Positions 33,626-43,081 of a stretch of 64,000 nt of DNA are shown here, piece by piece (positions within the stretch are counted from its first letter, which is position 1; the number at the start of each line of letters is the position of its first letter). The stretch is from the NCBI RefSeq assembly GCF_016401385.1, contig NZ_JAEACF010000001.1, forward strand, positions 62,001 to 126,000, given 5' to 3'. The position numbers and the translations under genes were made by a program. Source of the stretch: Fictibacillus halophilus (lineage in GTDB: Bacteria > Bacillota > Bacilli > Bacillales > Fictibacillaceae). The notes under the pieces are model-generated. The model saw only the letters and a list, made by a program, of their open reading frames with translations. It was not told the DNA's origin and searched no databases.

Positions 33626-35110
33626 ATGGAAAAAACTTTAGACCTTCAATTAAAACCAAAGGTGGCCGAGTTTCTTAACGGAACGAAAAAACATTTTATC
33701 AATGGAGAATGGGTCAGCTCCGCTAGCGGAAAAACATTTGAAACGTTAAACCCTTCAACTGGAGAAGTACTAGCCGTTGTATCTGAAGGTGGAACTGAAG
33801 ATATCGACAAGGCGGTAAAGGCGGCAAGAGCAGCTTTTGAAACAGGTTACTGGTCGAAAATGCCTGCTTCAAAGCGAAGTTACTTAATCTACAAATTAGC
33901 AGAATTAATGGAAGAGAATAAAGAAGAATTAGCACAGCTTGATACATTAGACAACGGAAAGCCGATTCGTGAAACGATGAATGCGGATGTTCCGCTTGCG
34001 ATTGAACATTTCCGCTATTATGCTGGTTGGTCGACAAAAATCGTGGGACAGACAATTCCTGTAGCAGGAAGCTTCTTCAACTATACGCGTCATGAAGCGC
34101 TTGGTGTAGTTGGACAGGTCATTCCTTGGAACTTCCCATTATTGATGGCAGCTTGGAAGCTTGGTGCTGCACTTGCGACAGGATGTACGGTCGTACTGAA
34201 GCCAGCTGAGCAAACACCTCTTTCTGCACTTTACTTGGCAAAATTAGCACATGAAGCAGGGTTCCCTGAAGGTGTGTTAAACGTTGTAACGGGTGCTGGT
34301 GAAACAGGTGCGGCGCTAGTTGATCATCCAAACGTGGACAAAATCGCATTTACAGGTTCTACTGAAGTAGGAAAGCTGATCATGCGTAACGCGTCTAACT
34401 CATTGAAGCGTGTAACGCTTGAGCTTGGTGGTAAATCACCAAATATTATCTTGCCTGATGCTGACATGAGCCGTGCCGTTCCTGGTGCGTTAAGCGGAAT
34501 CATGTTCAACCAAGGACAAGTTTGCTGTGCAGGATCACGTTTATATATTCAAAAGAAATCATTCGATAATGTAGTAGCAGACCTTGTGTCTCATGCGAAG
34601 AAAATTAAACAAGGTCCTGGGTTAGATCCAGATACTACAATGGGGCCGCTCGTATCTCAAGAGCAGCATAACCGCGTTCTTGGTTACATTCAAAAAGGAC
34701 AAGATGAAGGTGCAGAATTGTTAACAGGAGGAACAACTCCTTTTGACAAAGGATACTTTGTTGAACCGACAATCTTCGCTGATGTTGATGATAAGATGAC
34801 GATCGCAAAAGAAGAAATCTTCGGACCAGTTGTGGCAGCAATGCCGTTCGAAGATTTAGATGATGTAATCTCTCGTGCGAACGATTCTGAATATGGTCTT
34901 GCTGCAGGACTTTGGACAGAAAACTTAAAGACAGCTCACTATGTATCTAACAAATTACGTGCAGGTACAGTGTGGGTGAACTGCTATAATGCTTTTGACG
35001 CTGCTTCACCATTCGGCGGATACAAGCAATCGGGTATCGGACGTGAAATGGGATCTTATGCATTAAACAACTACACAGAAGTAAAGAGTGTGTGGGTTAA
35101 CCTAAAATAG
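33626..35110 (+). CDS. dhaS: aldehyde dehydrogenase (DhaS-like)
   Basis: A 494-residue NAD-dependent aldehyde dehydrogenase of the class 1/2 group. Motifs: I-P-W-N-F-P near residue 160, F-T-G-S-T-E-V-G near 235, catalytic Glu in E-L-G-G-K-S-P near 260 and catalytic Cys in Q-G-Q-V-C-C-A-G near 293. The spacing F-I-N-G-E-W at the N-terminus and P-F-G-G-Y-K-Q-S-G-I-G-R-E near the end matches B. subtilis DhaS. AAGGGAGGA precedes the ATG; single-gene unit. Confidence 0.9.
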   Translation: MEKTLDLQLKPKVAEFLNGTKKHFINGEWVSSASGKTFETLNPSTGEVLAVVSEGGTEDIDKAVKAARAAFETGYWSKMPASKRSYLIYKLAELMEENKEELAQLDTLDNGKPIRETMNADVPLAIEHFRYYAGWSTKIVGQTIPVAGSFFNYTRHEALGVVGQVIPWNFPLLMAAWKLGAALATGCTVVLKPAEQTPLSALYLAKLAHEAGFPEGVLNVVTGAGETGAALVDHPNVDKIAFTGSTEVGKLIMRNASNSLKRVTLELGGKSPNIILPDADMSRAVPGALSGIMFNQGQVCCAGSRLYIQKKSFDNVVADLVSHAKKIKQGPGLDPDTTMGPLVSQEQHNRVLGYIQKGQDEGAELLTGGTTPFDKGYFVEPTIFADVDDKMTIAKEEIFGPVVAAMPFEDLDDVISRANDSEYGLAAGLWTENLKTAHYVSNKLRAGTVWVNCYNAFDAASPFGGYKQSGIGREMGSYALNNYTEVKSVWVNLK

Positions 35111-35156
35111 ACAACAAGATATATCGGGGTCAAAGAATTGAACGGATAAATAAGAA

Positions 35157-35190
35157 AAACCGGGTGCTTGATCCAGCATCCGGTTTTTGC
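35157..35190 (+). terminator. dhaS terminator
   Basis: AAAAACCGGGTGCT and AGCATCCGGTTTTT form a long stem with one mismatch around TTGATCC. Confidence 0.88.
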
Positions 35191-35230
35191 GTTTAAATAA
35201 TGGTTATGTTCAAGAGTTGAATATCTTCAA

Positions 35231-35695
35231 TTAAAGCATCACCTTAATAAATCGCAATCCTGTATCATCATAATCTAGACTACGATAGAACTCATGCGTG
35301 TCTGTTCGGTGCTTGCCGCTATTAAGTAGGATTGCTGTACATCCTTGTTCTTTTGCCCATTCTTCTCCATAACGAACCAGTTCTTTACCGATGCCATTTC
35401 CTCTGAACTCTTCACTTACAACAAGAGCAGAAATACGAGCATAGCAGCCGTTTTTTTCAAAATAAATTCCTTTTGTTAAGCCAATCATCCCAATAACCTG
35501 GTCATTTACACAAGCTACAAAACAAGCATAAGCAGAATTAGGAAGCAACGTCTCTAATCGCTCTGTCATCTCCTCGGGCTTTGTTGGGTAACCGAGCTCT
35601 CCCATCAAATAAGAAAGTTCGTAACTGTCATCGTATCTAGCTTCTCGTAGAATTACTTCACTCACTGTTTTCTCCCTCGTTTCCATGAGTTTCAT
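35231..35695 (-). CDS. GNAT-family N-acetyltransferase
   Basis: A 154-residue acetyl-CoA-dependent transferase. The core runs L-R-E-A-R-Y-D-D at the N-terminus through I-S-A-L-V-V-S-E-E-F-R-G-N-G-I-G-K-E-L (acetyl-CoA pyrophosphate loop R-G-N-G-I-G) to T-H-E-F-Y-R-S-L-D-Y. Substrate unknown. Its ATG overlaps the yhzD stop as TAATG and there is no clear ribosome site, so translation is probably coupled to yhzD. Confidence 0.85.
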   Translation of the reverse strand: MKLMETREKTVSEVILREARYDDSYELSYLMGELGYPTKPEEMTERLETLLPNSAYACFVACVNDQVIGMIGLTKGIYFEKNGCYARISALVVSEEFRGNGIGKELVRYGEEWAKEQGCTAILLNSGKHRTDTHEFYRSLDYDDTGLRFIKVML

Positions 35696-35880
35696 TAGCG
35701 ATGGAAAAGAAGCAACTGTCCCTTTGGTGAAGTTAGACGATGCGTTTTTTCTTGCATGTTCAGTTCAGCCAAACGGGCTTCTCCTTGCTCTTTTGCTTCA
35801 GAGTCGCTAGTTGCAGAGATGGTTTCATCCAATATTTTTTCCCCATTACTTTCGTATGCAGTTAGTGCGTATGTATTCAT
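35695..35880 (-). CDS. yhzD: YhzD-like small protein
   Basis: A 61-residue soluble protein, M-N-T-Y-A-L-T-A-Y-E-S-N-G-E-K near the start and G-Q-L-L-L-F-H-R at the end, matching what I know of YhzD, whose gene neighbours the yhaQ/yhaP region in B. subtilis. Function unknown. AAAGGAGTTCGATC precedes the ATG. Divergent from the yhaQP operon. Confidence 0.7.
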   Translation of the reverse strand: MNTYALTAYESNGEKILDETISATSDSEAKEQGEARLAELNMQEKTHRLTSPKGQLLLFHR

Positions 35881-36027
35881 GATGATCGAACTCCTTTCGT
35901 ATCTAAAATTGATTTCAACATTCGACGAATTTTTCCTGCCACAAACTTAAGAATTTGTATGAAACTTAAGGAGTTCCACCCCGTACTAGGAATATATGGT
36001 ATATTTTACAGCGGGAGGGATATAGTC

Positions 36028-36924
36028 ATGTTGACCATTAACGAGGTAAGAAAACAGTTTGGTAGTTTTACAGCCGTTGACGGAATTAACTTACAGATTC
36101 CTAGAGGCGAAATCTTCGGTTTGTTAGGTGCGAATGGTGCGGGGAAAACGACGACATTCCGTATGATCTTAGGATTATTAACACCATCACAAGGAAGAAT
36201 TACATGGAACGATAAAGAGATCTCTTATGAGACGAGTGACCTTATAGGGTATCTACCCGAAGAAAGAGGATTATATCCAAAACTGACAGTACGAGAGCAG
36301 TTGATCTATCTGGGTCAGTTGCGCGGCATGACGCGGTCACAAATACAAGAACAGACGAATAAGTGGTTGAAGCGCTTCGGTGCTGAGGAGTATTTAAATA
36401 AGAAGGTAGAAGCATTGTCTAAAGGAAATCAGCAAAAAATTCAGTTCATTGCGGCGGTCCTTCATCGTCCGGAACTTTTGATTTTAGATGAACCGTTTAG
36501 CGGATTAGACCCTGTGAACGTTGAGCTTCTAAAGAGTGCTGTTCATGAGCTGAAAAAAGAGGGAACGACGATTGTCTTCTCCTCTCACCGAATGGAGCAT
36601 GTAGAAGAGTTATGTCAGCATCTGTGCATCATGCATAGAGGAAAGTCAGTGGTTCAAGGAAATCTAAAAGAAATCAAGCGATCTTTTGGGAAAAAGAACG
36701 TTTCTGTTAAAGCAGACTTTGATCTAACTTATCTAAAAGATACGGCTGGAGTTATCAAGCATCGTTCAACAGGGGACGGAATCATTCTTCAAGTGGATCG
36801 AGAAGAAGTGGCAAAAGATTTATTCCAGGCTATTCAATCAAAAGGGTTCGTAAGGAAGTTTGAACTTGAGGAACCTTCGTTAAATGATATCTTCATCGAG
36901 AAAGTAGGTGTTGTTCATGAGTAA
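36028..36924 (+). CDS. yhaQ: YhaQ-type ABC transporter ATPase
   Basis: A 298-residue ABC-2 type ATPase (NatA-like): Walker A G-A-N-G-A-G-K-T-T near residue 38, E-E-R-G-L-Y-P-K region, signature L-S-K-G-N-Q-Q-K near 132, Walker B L-L-I-L-D-E-P-F-S-G-L-D. The S-K-G-N-Q variant of the signature is usual in this group. The frame opens at 35959, but ATG 36028 follows GCGGGAGGGATATAGTC. Its end overlaps the permease gene by eight bases. Confidence 0.88.
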   Translation: MLTINEVRKQFGSFTAVDGINLQIPRGEIFGLLGANGAGKTTTFRMILGLLTPSQGRITWNDKEISYETSDLIGYLPEERGLYPKLTVREQLIYLGQLRGMTRSQIQEQTNKWLKRFGAEEYLNKKVEALSKGNQQKIQFIAAVLHRPELLILDEPFSGLDPVNVELLKSAVHELKKEGTTIVFSSHRMEHVEELCQHLCIMHRGKSVVQGNLKEIKRSFGKKNVSVKADFDLTYLKDTAGVIKHRSTGDGIILQVDREEVAKDLFQAIQSKGFVRKFELEEPSLNDIFIEKVGVVHE

Positions 36925-38191
36925 GTTTATGACCGTAATGATGCATACATATCGTTCTAAAATAAAGTCAAAACCATTCCTGATCACAACACTTATTACA
37001 ATCGGTCTGCTATTTGTAATAACGAATATGAACGAGATTACAAAAATGTTCGGTGAAGATGAGGTTTCTAAAATTGGCGTAATCGACCAAACAGGAGATA
37101 CGCTCCCGGCTCTTCAAACACAACTTAAACAAACAAGTGATGATCTGAAAGCAGAAGCGTTCACAAAATCAGAGAGTGAAGCAGAAAAAGCAGTACTTGA
37201 TGGGAAGATAGAAGGCTTTTTAATCCTCGATCGTGATGCTTCAGGTATCATCACAGGAACATATAAAGCCGAAGATGTAACACAACAGAGCTTGATCGCA
37301 GATGTAGAGTTAGCGCTGCAGCAGATTAAGAACAAATCAGCCGCTGAGTCCATTGGATTGAACCAAGAACAGCTCGCTGCTATTTATTCGCCGGTTTCTT
37401 TTGCTAAAGAGTCATTGTCTGATTCAGCGAAAAGTGAGGAAGAGGCAGCTCAAGTATACATCCTAGTCTACGTGGTCCTATTTTTCATGTACATGGCCGT
37501 TATGATGTATGGAAGTATGATCGCTGTAGAAGTAGCAACAGAAAAATCTTCACGTGTTATGGAAATACTGATTTCTTCTGTATCACCTGTGACGCAAATG
37601 TTTGGAAAAATCTTTGGTATCGTACTCGTCGCATTAACTCAGCTTGCGTTGTTTGTTGCTGGAGGGTTTCTGGCAGTGAAATTAAACGGACAGCTTAGCG
37701 GAAGCGAGAGTATCATAAATGAACTAAAGCTGAATGAGATTCCAACGTCATTAATCATCTATGCTCTTGTGTTCTTCATCTTAGGATTCTTCTTATACGC
37801 TACTCTCTTTGCGATGCTTGGATCATTGATCAGTAGAGTTGAAGAAGTAAATAATTTGATGACACCTGTAGTGATTGTAATCGTGGCAGCATTTATGATC
37901 GCCATGTTCGGCAGAGAAAACCCAGAGTCTGGTTTTGTTGCAGCTGCATCATACTTCCCGCTATTTACACCGATGCTCATGCTGCTTCGCGTAGGGATGC
38001 TTTCATTACCGGTTTGGGAAGTAGCATTGGGAATCAGCGTTTTAATCGGAGCTATTTTCTTGTTCGCAATCATTGGTGCTCGTGTATATCGCGGAGGTGT
38101 TTTGATGTACGGAAACGCGCCTTCCTTAAAATTGTTTAAGCAAGCCCTTCTCTTATCTAAGCAGGAGAAGAAAAATACAACAGATGTTTAA
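36917..38191 (+). CDS. yhaP: YhaP-type ABC-2 permease (NatB-like)
   Basis: A 424-residue permease: one N-terminal TM helix (about residues 18-37), a large extracytoplasmic domain (40-165), then five or six TM segments. This is the ABC-2/NatB layout. Substrate is unknown; the NatAB relative exports sodium. Translation is coupled to yhaQ through an 8-base overlap, with AGGTG six bases before ATG 36917. Confidence 0.88.
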   Translation: MSKFMTVMMHTYRSKIKSKPFLITTLITIGLLFVITNMNEITKMFGEDEVSKIGVIDQTGDTLPALQTQLKQTSDDLKAEAFTKSESEAEKAVLDGKIEGFLILDRDASGIITGTYKAEDVTQQSLIADVELALQQIKNKSAAESIGLNQEQLAAIYSPVSFAKESLSDSAKSEEEAAQVYILVYVVLFFMYMAVMMYGSMIAVEVATEKSSRVMEILISSVSPVTQMFGKIFGIVLVALTQLALFVAGGFLAVKLNGQLSGSESIINELKLNEIPTSLIIYALVFFILGFFLYATLFAMLGSLISRVEEVNNLMTPVVIVIVAAFMIAMFGRENPESGFVAAASYFPLFTPMLMLLRVGMLSLPVWEVALGISVLIGAIFLFAIIGARVYRGGVLMYGNAPSLKLFKQALLLSKQEKKNTTDV

Positions 38192-38197
38192 TATCAT

Positions 38198-38228
38198 GAA
38201 AAGAGAGCTCTCAAGCTCTCTTTTTTTA
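38198..38228 (+). terminator. yhaQP terminator
   Basis: AAAGAGAGCT and AGCTCTCTTTTTTT around a CTCA loop. Confidence 0.88.
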
Positions 38229-38295
38229 CATGTTCAAAAGCGAACGTGCTTTCGTATATATGTTAAAATGAAGGGAAGAATGGTAGAAAAAGAGG

Positions 38296-39522
38296 ATGAG
38301 TGAAATGATAAAGTTTTTACATTGTGCAGATCTCCATCTAGATAGTCCGTTCAAGGGACTTTCCTCGTTGCCTGATGGGCTTTTTAAGCGACTTTCTGAT
38401 AGCACGTTCGTATCGTTTAAAAGACTGATGGATGTGGCCATCTCAGAAGAAGTAGATTTTGTAGTGATTGCAGGAGACCTTTATGACAGCGGGAACCGAA
38501 GCTTAAAGGCTCAATCGTTTTTGAAAAACTGTTTTATGAAACTTCAGAGTCATCACATAAATGTATATGTTGTTCATGGCAATCATGATCCATTAGATGG
38601 ACAATGGGTAGATCTAGAGTGGCCGAGCAATGTGCACTTTTTTGATGGCAACCACATTCAAACTCTCCACTTTAAAAAACAGGGAAGAGTAGTAGCGGCT
38701 TTGCACGGATTTAGTTATGAAACAGCAGCTGTTACAGATGATCGAACGTTGCATTATCCGGAAAGAAATGATGATTTGTATCATATCGGGATTTTGCATG
38801 GACAGGCAGACGGCTATAGCGGACACAGCAGATACGCACCGTTTTTACTAACAGAGCTTCTTAAAAAAGGCTACGATTATTGGGCGCTCGGACACATTCA
38901 TAAAAGATTAGATTTAAACATAGAACCACCCGTTCGTTATTCAGGGAACATACAAGGCAGACATAGTGGTGAACTTGGTGAAAAAGGTGGTTACATCGTT
39001 ACCTTAAACCATAATGAAGTTGAAAGTAAGTTTTATTCCACTTCTGATATTGATTGGCAAGAATGCCGAATTGATTTAACTGAAGTTGATAGTCTGCAAG
39101 ATGTGATCCATCTGTGTGAAAAAAAGATTAACATGCATCAACAACGAAATAAAGGTGTACTCCTTGTATTGAAGCTGACTGGTCAAACACAGCTTTATCA
39201 TGAGCTTTTGGATGGAACGTTCGTAGAAGATCTAGAAGAAATTTTATGTGAAGAAGATTATGATTCTTCTTTTGTGCATGTTGTTTCGATTAAGAATGTA
39301 ACAACTCCTTCTCTTCAGGAGGAACGATCCATGAAACAGTCTGCCTTTTTTCAAGATTTACAGAGTGTTTTAGAAGATGATTCTGAATTGCAGCAGGCGA
39401 TAGCTGAGTTGTCTACACACAGAACAGCTAGAAAATACATAGCGTTGAATGAACAAGATTGGGAAGATATTAAACAACAAGCAGAACAATTATTATTATC
39501 AGAACTTCATAAAAGCAGGTAG
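38296..39522 (+). CDS. yhaO: YhaO, SbcD-like metallophosphoesterase nuclease
   Basis: A 408-residue calcineurin-like nuclease. Metal-binding motifs: C-A-D-L-H-L-D-S-P near residue 10, A-G-D-L-Y-D-S near 57, V-H-G-N-H-D-P near 93 and the late G-H-I-H-K-R near 200. Together with the downstream ATPase it resembles an SbcCD/Mre11-Rad50 DNA end-processing complex. ATG 38296 or 38305 could be used; AGAGG precedes both. Eight bases separate it from yhaN. Confidence 0.9.
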   Translation: MSEMIKFLHCADLHLDSPFKGLSSLPDGLFKRLSDSTFVSFKRLMDVAISEEVDFVVIAGDLYDSGNRSLKAQSFLKNCFMKLQSHHINVYVVHGNHDPLDGQWVDLEWPSNVHFFDGNHIQTLHFKKQGRVVAALHGFSYETAAVTDDRTLHYPERNDDLYHIGILHGQADGYSGHSRYAPFLLTELLKKGYDYWALGHIHKRLDLNIEPPVRYSGNIQGRHSGELGEKGGYIVTLNHNEVESKFYSTSDIDWQECRIDLTEVDSLQDVIHLCEKKINMHQQRNKGVLLVLKLTGQTQLYHELLDGTFVEDLEEILCEEDYDSSFVHVVSIKNVTTPSLQEERSMKQSAFFQDLQSVLEDDSELQQAIAELSTHRTARKYIALNEQDWEDIKQQAEQLLLSELHKSR

Positions 39523-39530
39523 GTGGAAAT

Positions 39531-42383
39531 ATGAAACTCGTTTCCCTTCATATCTATCACTTCGGTGGTTTAAAGGATTGTAGAATTACCTTTGAAAATA
39601 AAGGGCTGCAGGTTCTTTACGGAGAAAACGAAGCAGGAAAAACAACACTGATGGACTTTATTAGATGTATGTTCTATGGTTTTCCTACAAAAAGTCAAAA
39701 TCAACGCCGTTATGAACCTAAAGACGGAAACAGGATGGGCGGTAAGATCACCGTTCAGCATCATGTACACGGCACATGGACGATTGAGAGAATTGCGCGA
39801 TCGACTGTAACCGGTGATGTCACGGTTTATGATGAAACTGGTCTCCAGAAAGAATATTCATTTTTGATTCAGTTGTTGGACGGAATGGAACAATCACTGT
39901 ATACAGGAGCTTTTTGCTTTGGCCTTGATGGATTACAAAAATTAGACAAGTTATCTTCAGAAGAACTCGGTAATTTTCTATTAAGCACGGCTCTCTCAGG
40001 TGACCGTGATCTACTAGACATTGAACAGACCTTTGAGAAGAAACAAGCCCTTTTATTTAAAAAGGCAGGTAAAAAACCAATCATTAATGAAAAATTAGAA
40101 CAGCTATCATCATCAGCAAAATCACTTCAACTCTTAAAAGAAAAAAATGAGAGCTATCAAACGTTAACGAATGAAAAAGCCGGTCAGGAAAAGGATCTAG
40201 AAAGAATAAAACAAGAACTTACAGAGATTCAAACAGAACTTTTCTCAAATAAGAGACTGCTGGAATTAAAGCCTGTACTTCAAAAATATAAGCAGCTTGA
40301 TGTAGAGATAAGCTCTCATGATTCAGAATCATTTCATTTTCCAGAAAACGGACTTTTACAATATGAGGAATGGCGAAAAGAATACTCACGCTTAAAAAGT
40401 GAGTTAGCATACACAGATAGCCGTATTCAAAATGCCGAAGCCGAGCTGAGATCCGTGATAAGTAATGAACAAATCATAATGTATGAAAATGAGATTAAAC
40501 GTTTGTTTAATTATCTTCCTGAATATGAACATCTCTTCAACCAACTTCAAGAGCTTCAACTCCACATACATTCGTTAAGGAATGAAGAAAGTGAGCTCTA
40601 TGATGAAATCGGTGAGACGTGGACTGAAGAAGAACTTAAAGATCTTTCACTGTCTTTATCTTCTCTTCATCTTTTAGAAGATTTAATCAAGCAGCATGAG
40701 CAGAATGAAGATAAAAAGACTAGGTTAGAAGGCGAGCTCGAGGATTCTAGAATAAAACTGGAGCGTTTAGAAGCGGAAGAAGCAAAACAAAAAGCGAACC
40801 TGCTATCTGAAGAGGAATATGCAACGTATCAGCACTCAAATCATAATCAAACAAGAAAGCTTCCTTTCTACACAACACTATTACCAATTATATCTTCAGT
40901 CTTACTTATGTGGTCGGGCTGGATTTCAAACCATTCGCTAGTCATGTTTGGGGGAGTTCTCCTATTGATTATTTCGCTAGTTTTAAGCGTCTTGTATCTA
41001 AAGAAAAATCAGTCAGGGGAAGAAATGCCAAAACACGTACATCATCGATTGTTAGAAGACGAGGTAAAACGGAAACAGTGGCTTGAGCTCTCGCTACAGC
41101 TTTCTAACGAAAACAACATCTATGTACAGCTTGCTAAACGGCTAGATTATTTAGAAGTGGAAGAAGCATCTGTCTGGGACCACGCAAAACGATGGGCTTC
41201 CGATAACGGGTACAAAGGGAATTTGGATCGTCTTTTCGTATCAGGTTATATGAAACGAGTCCTTCAGCTTAAAAGTTTGTTAAGACAGCGAAATGAAGCA
41301 GAAAAAAAAGCGCAGGATATAGCGGTCAAACAGAGTAATTATGAGGAAAAAGCCAGTTCACTATCACTTTCATGGGGAGAAGAATTCCAAGAAGATACGA
41401 AAAGCTGGATCAACTCTTGTTATGCCGAATTGGAGAAGCAACTTAAAAATCAATCGCGAGTAGAGCACCTCCAGCAAAACAAAAATGAACTCAATGAGCA
41501 AAAGGATGAGCTTGAGAAAAAGATTTCTTTTATAGATGATCAGATTCGCAGTCTATGGGATGTTGCTAAAGTTAGCAACGAGGCTGATTTTTATGTAAAA
41601 GGTAAAAACAAGGAACGATTCGGCAAACTAATAGAAGAACGTGAAACGCTTTATAATCAATTAATATCGTTAGGGTTTTCAAAAGATGAAATCGTTGTAA
41701 TGGCTGAGAAAGTAACGGTGAATTATGATACAACCCTTCATCATATTTCAATCTTGGAAGAACAGGTGCAAGAAAAGCAAAAACGGTACGACGAGAAGGT
41801 AGAAGCTAAAGGGAAACTGGATTGGGAATTAACGAAACTGCTTGAAGATGGCAGTTACTCAGAGAACCTACATCGATATGAGATGCTTAAAGAAGAATGG
41901 AACACGCTAGTGAAGAAGTGGGCAAGCTTACGTCTTGCACAGCATGCTCTTTCAAAAGTGAAAGAAGATTATCAAAAAACAAAGCTGCCAGCGGTTTTAG
42001 AGACTTCAAGTGTTTATTTTAGTAAAATAACAGAAAGTGAATATCAATCTATTGCATTCACAGATAAAAATGAACTAATGGTTGTAAAAGACGGCATAGG
42101 GTTTTATCCGCATGAGTTAAGCCGAGGTACTGCTGAACAAGTGTATTTAGCTATCCGATTGGCTGTAGCTTACCATGCAGGACCGAGAGACTTTCCAATA
42201 TTAATGGACGATATTGCGGTTAACTTTGATGGGGCAAGGACAAAACGAACTTTACAACTGATTCAAGAAGCGGCGATTGATCGGCAGGTGCTGTTTTTTA
42301 CCTGCCATAAACATATTGCTTCTACCGTCCCATCTGTCCCTGTCATACATTGGCCACACCAGTCTGTTACCGCTGAAATGTAA
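39531..42383 (+). CDS. yhaN: YhaN, SbcC/Rad50-like AAA ATPase
   Basis: A 950-residue SMC-like ATPase. Walker A G-E-N-E-A-G-K-T-T near residue 34; long coiled-coil arms from about 170 to 780, interrupted near 445-490 by two hydrophobic stretches that look like TM helices; then the C-terminal ATPase half with S-R-G-T-A-E-Q-V-Y-L-A (signature) and I-L-M-D-D-I (Walker B). The two TM-like segments in place of a zinc hook, also expected for YhaN proteins, suggest membrane anchoring. Partner of YhaO. Confidence 0.9.
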   Translation: MKLVSLHIYHFGGLKDCRITFENKGLQVLYGENEAGKTTLMDFIRCMFYGFPTKSQNQRRYEPKDGNRMGGKITVQHHVHGTWTIERIARSTVTGDVTVYDETGLQKEYSFLIQLLDGMEQSLYTGAFCFGLDGLQKLDKLSSEELGNFLLSTALSGDRDLLDIEQTFEKKQALLFKKAGKKPIINEKLEQLSSSAKSLQLLKEKNESYQTLTNEKAGQEKDLERIKQELTEIQTELFSNKRLLELKPVLQKYKQLDVEISSHDSESFHFPENGLLQYEEWRKEYSRLKSELAYTDSRIQNAEAELRSVISNEQIIMYENEIKRLFNYLPEYEHLFNQLQELQLHIHSLRNEESELYDEIGETWTEEELKDLSLSLSSLHLLEDLIKQHEQNEDKKTRLEGELEDSRIKLERLEAEEAKQKANLLSEEEYATYQHSNHNQTRKLPFYTTLLPIISSVLLMWSGWISNHSLVMFGGVLLLIISLVLSVLYLKKNQSGEEMPKHVHHRLLEDEVKRKQWLELSLQLSNENNIYVQLAKRLDYLEVEEASVWDHAKRWASDNGYKGNLDRLFVSGYMKRVLQLKSLLRQRNEAEKKAQDIAVKQSNYEEKASSLSLSWGEEFQEDTKSWINSCYAELEKQLKNQSRVEHLQQNKNELNEQKDELEKKISFIDDQIRSLWDVAKVSNEADFYVKGKNKERFGKLIEERETLYNQLISLGFSKDEIVVMAEKVTVNYDTTLHHISILEEQVQEKQKRYDEKVEAKGKLDWELTKLLEDGSYSENLHRYEMLKEEWNTLVKKWASLRLAQHALSKVKEDYQKTKLPAVLETSSVYFSKITESEYQSIAFTDKNELMVVKDGIGFYPHELSRGTAEQVYLAIRLAVAYHAGPRDFPILMDDIAVNFDGARTKRTLQLIQEAAIDRQVLFFTCHKHIASTVPSVPVIHWPHQSVTAEM

Positions 42384-42403
42384 CCAAAGGAGGGGAATGG
42401 CTC

Positions 42404-43081
42404 ATGTCAAATGAGTATTCCATTTACTTAGTCGAAGATGAACAAGATCTTGCTCAAGTGCTGAAAGCCTACATGGAAAAAGAAGGTTGGAGCGTATCGG
42501 TTTTTCATAATGGAGAAGATGCTTTAAAAAGCGCTGAAGAAAACAAACCGCATCTTTGGATTTTAGATATTATGCTACCAGGTATGGACGGCTATGAAAT
42601 TATTAAAGAGATCAAAAAGACCTCAGACATCCCTGTTATTTTTGTTTCGGCTCGAGACCAAGACTTGGATCGAATCGTCGGGCTTGAGCTAGGCAGTGAT
42701 GATTATTTAGCGAAGCCTTTCATGCCGAGAGAGCTCGTGATTCGAGTTAGAAAACTGTTAACGAGAATCTATGAAACCGGTAACCGCTTGCCTCAAACCA
42801 TTGAAATTACAGGGTATATGATCGATCCGATCTCAAGAAAGATCACACGTGATGGAGAGATGATTAATCTTACTGGAAAAGAGATCGATGTTCTTCTTTA
42901 TTTGATTGAGAACAAAGGGAAATCTCGTAAGCGAGAAGAGATCCTAGAGTATGTTTGGGGAGACGATTACTTTGGTTCTGAACGTGCAGTGGATGATGTG
43001 ATCAGACGAGTGCGTAAGAAGATGCCACGATTGAATCTAGAGACCGTTTACGGAGCTGGTTATAGGATCATACCGTCATGA
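42404..43081 (+). CDS. cssR: CssR-like OmpR-family response regulator
   Basis: A 225-residue regulator: receiver domain with acidic pocket E-D-E at 11-13, phosphorylated D55 in L-D-I-M-L-P-G and conserved K in L-A-K-P-F; a winged-helix domain follows, with E-E-I-L-E-Y-V-W-G-D-D-Y-F-G-S-E. The shared phrases (I-Y-L-V-E-D-E, G-L-E-L-G-S-x-D-Y, W-G-x-D-Y-F-G) match B. subtilis CssR, the secretion-stress regulator of htrA/htrB. Overlaps the kinase gene by four bases. Confidence 0.78.
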   Translation: MSNEYSIYLVEDEQDLAQVLKAYMEKEGWSVSVFHNGEDALKSAEENKPHLWILDIMLPGMDGYEIIKEIKKTSDIPVIFVSARDQDLDRIVGLELGSDDYLAKPFMPRELVIRVRKLLTRIYETGNRLPQTIEITGYMIDPISRKITRDGEMINLTGKEIDVLLYLIENKGKSRKREEILEYVWGDDYFGSERAVDDVIRRVRKKMPRLNLETVYGAGYRIIPS

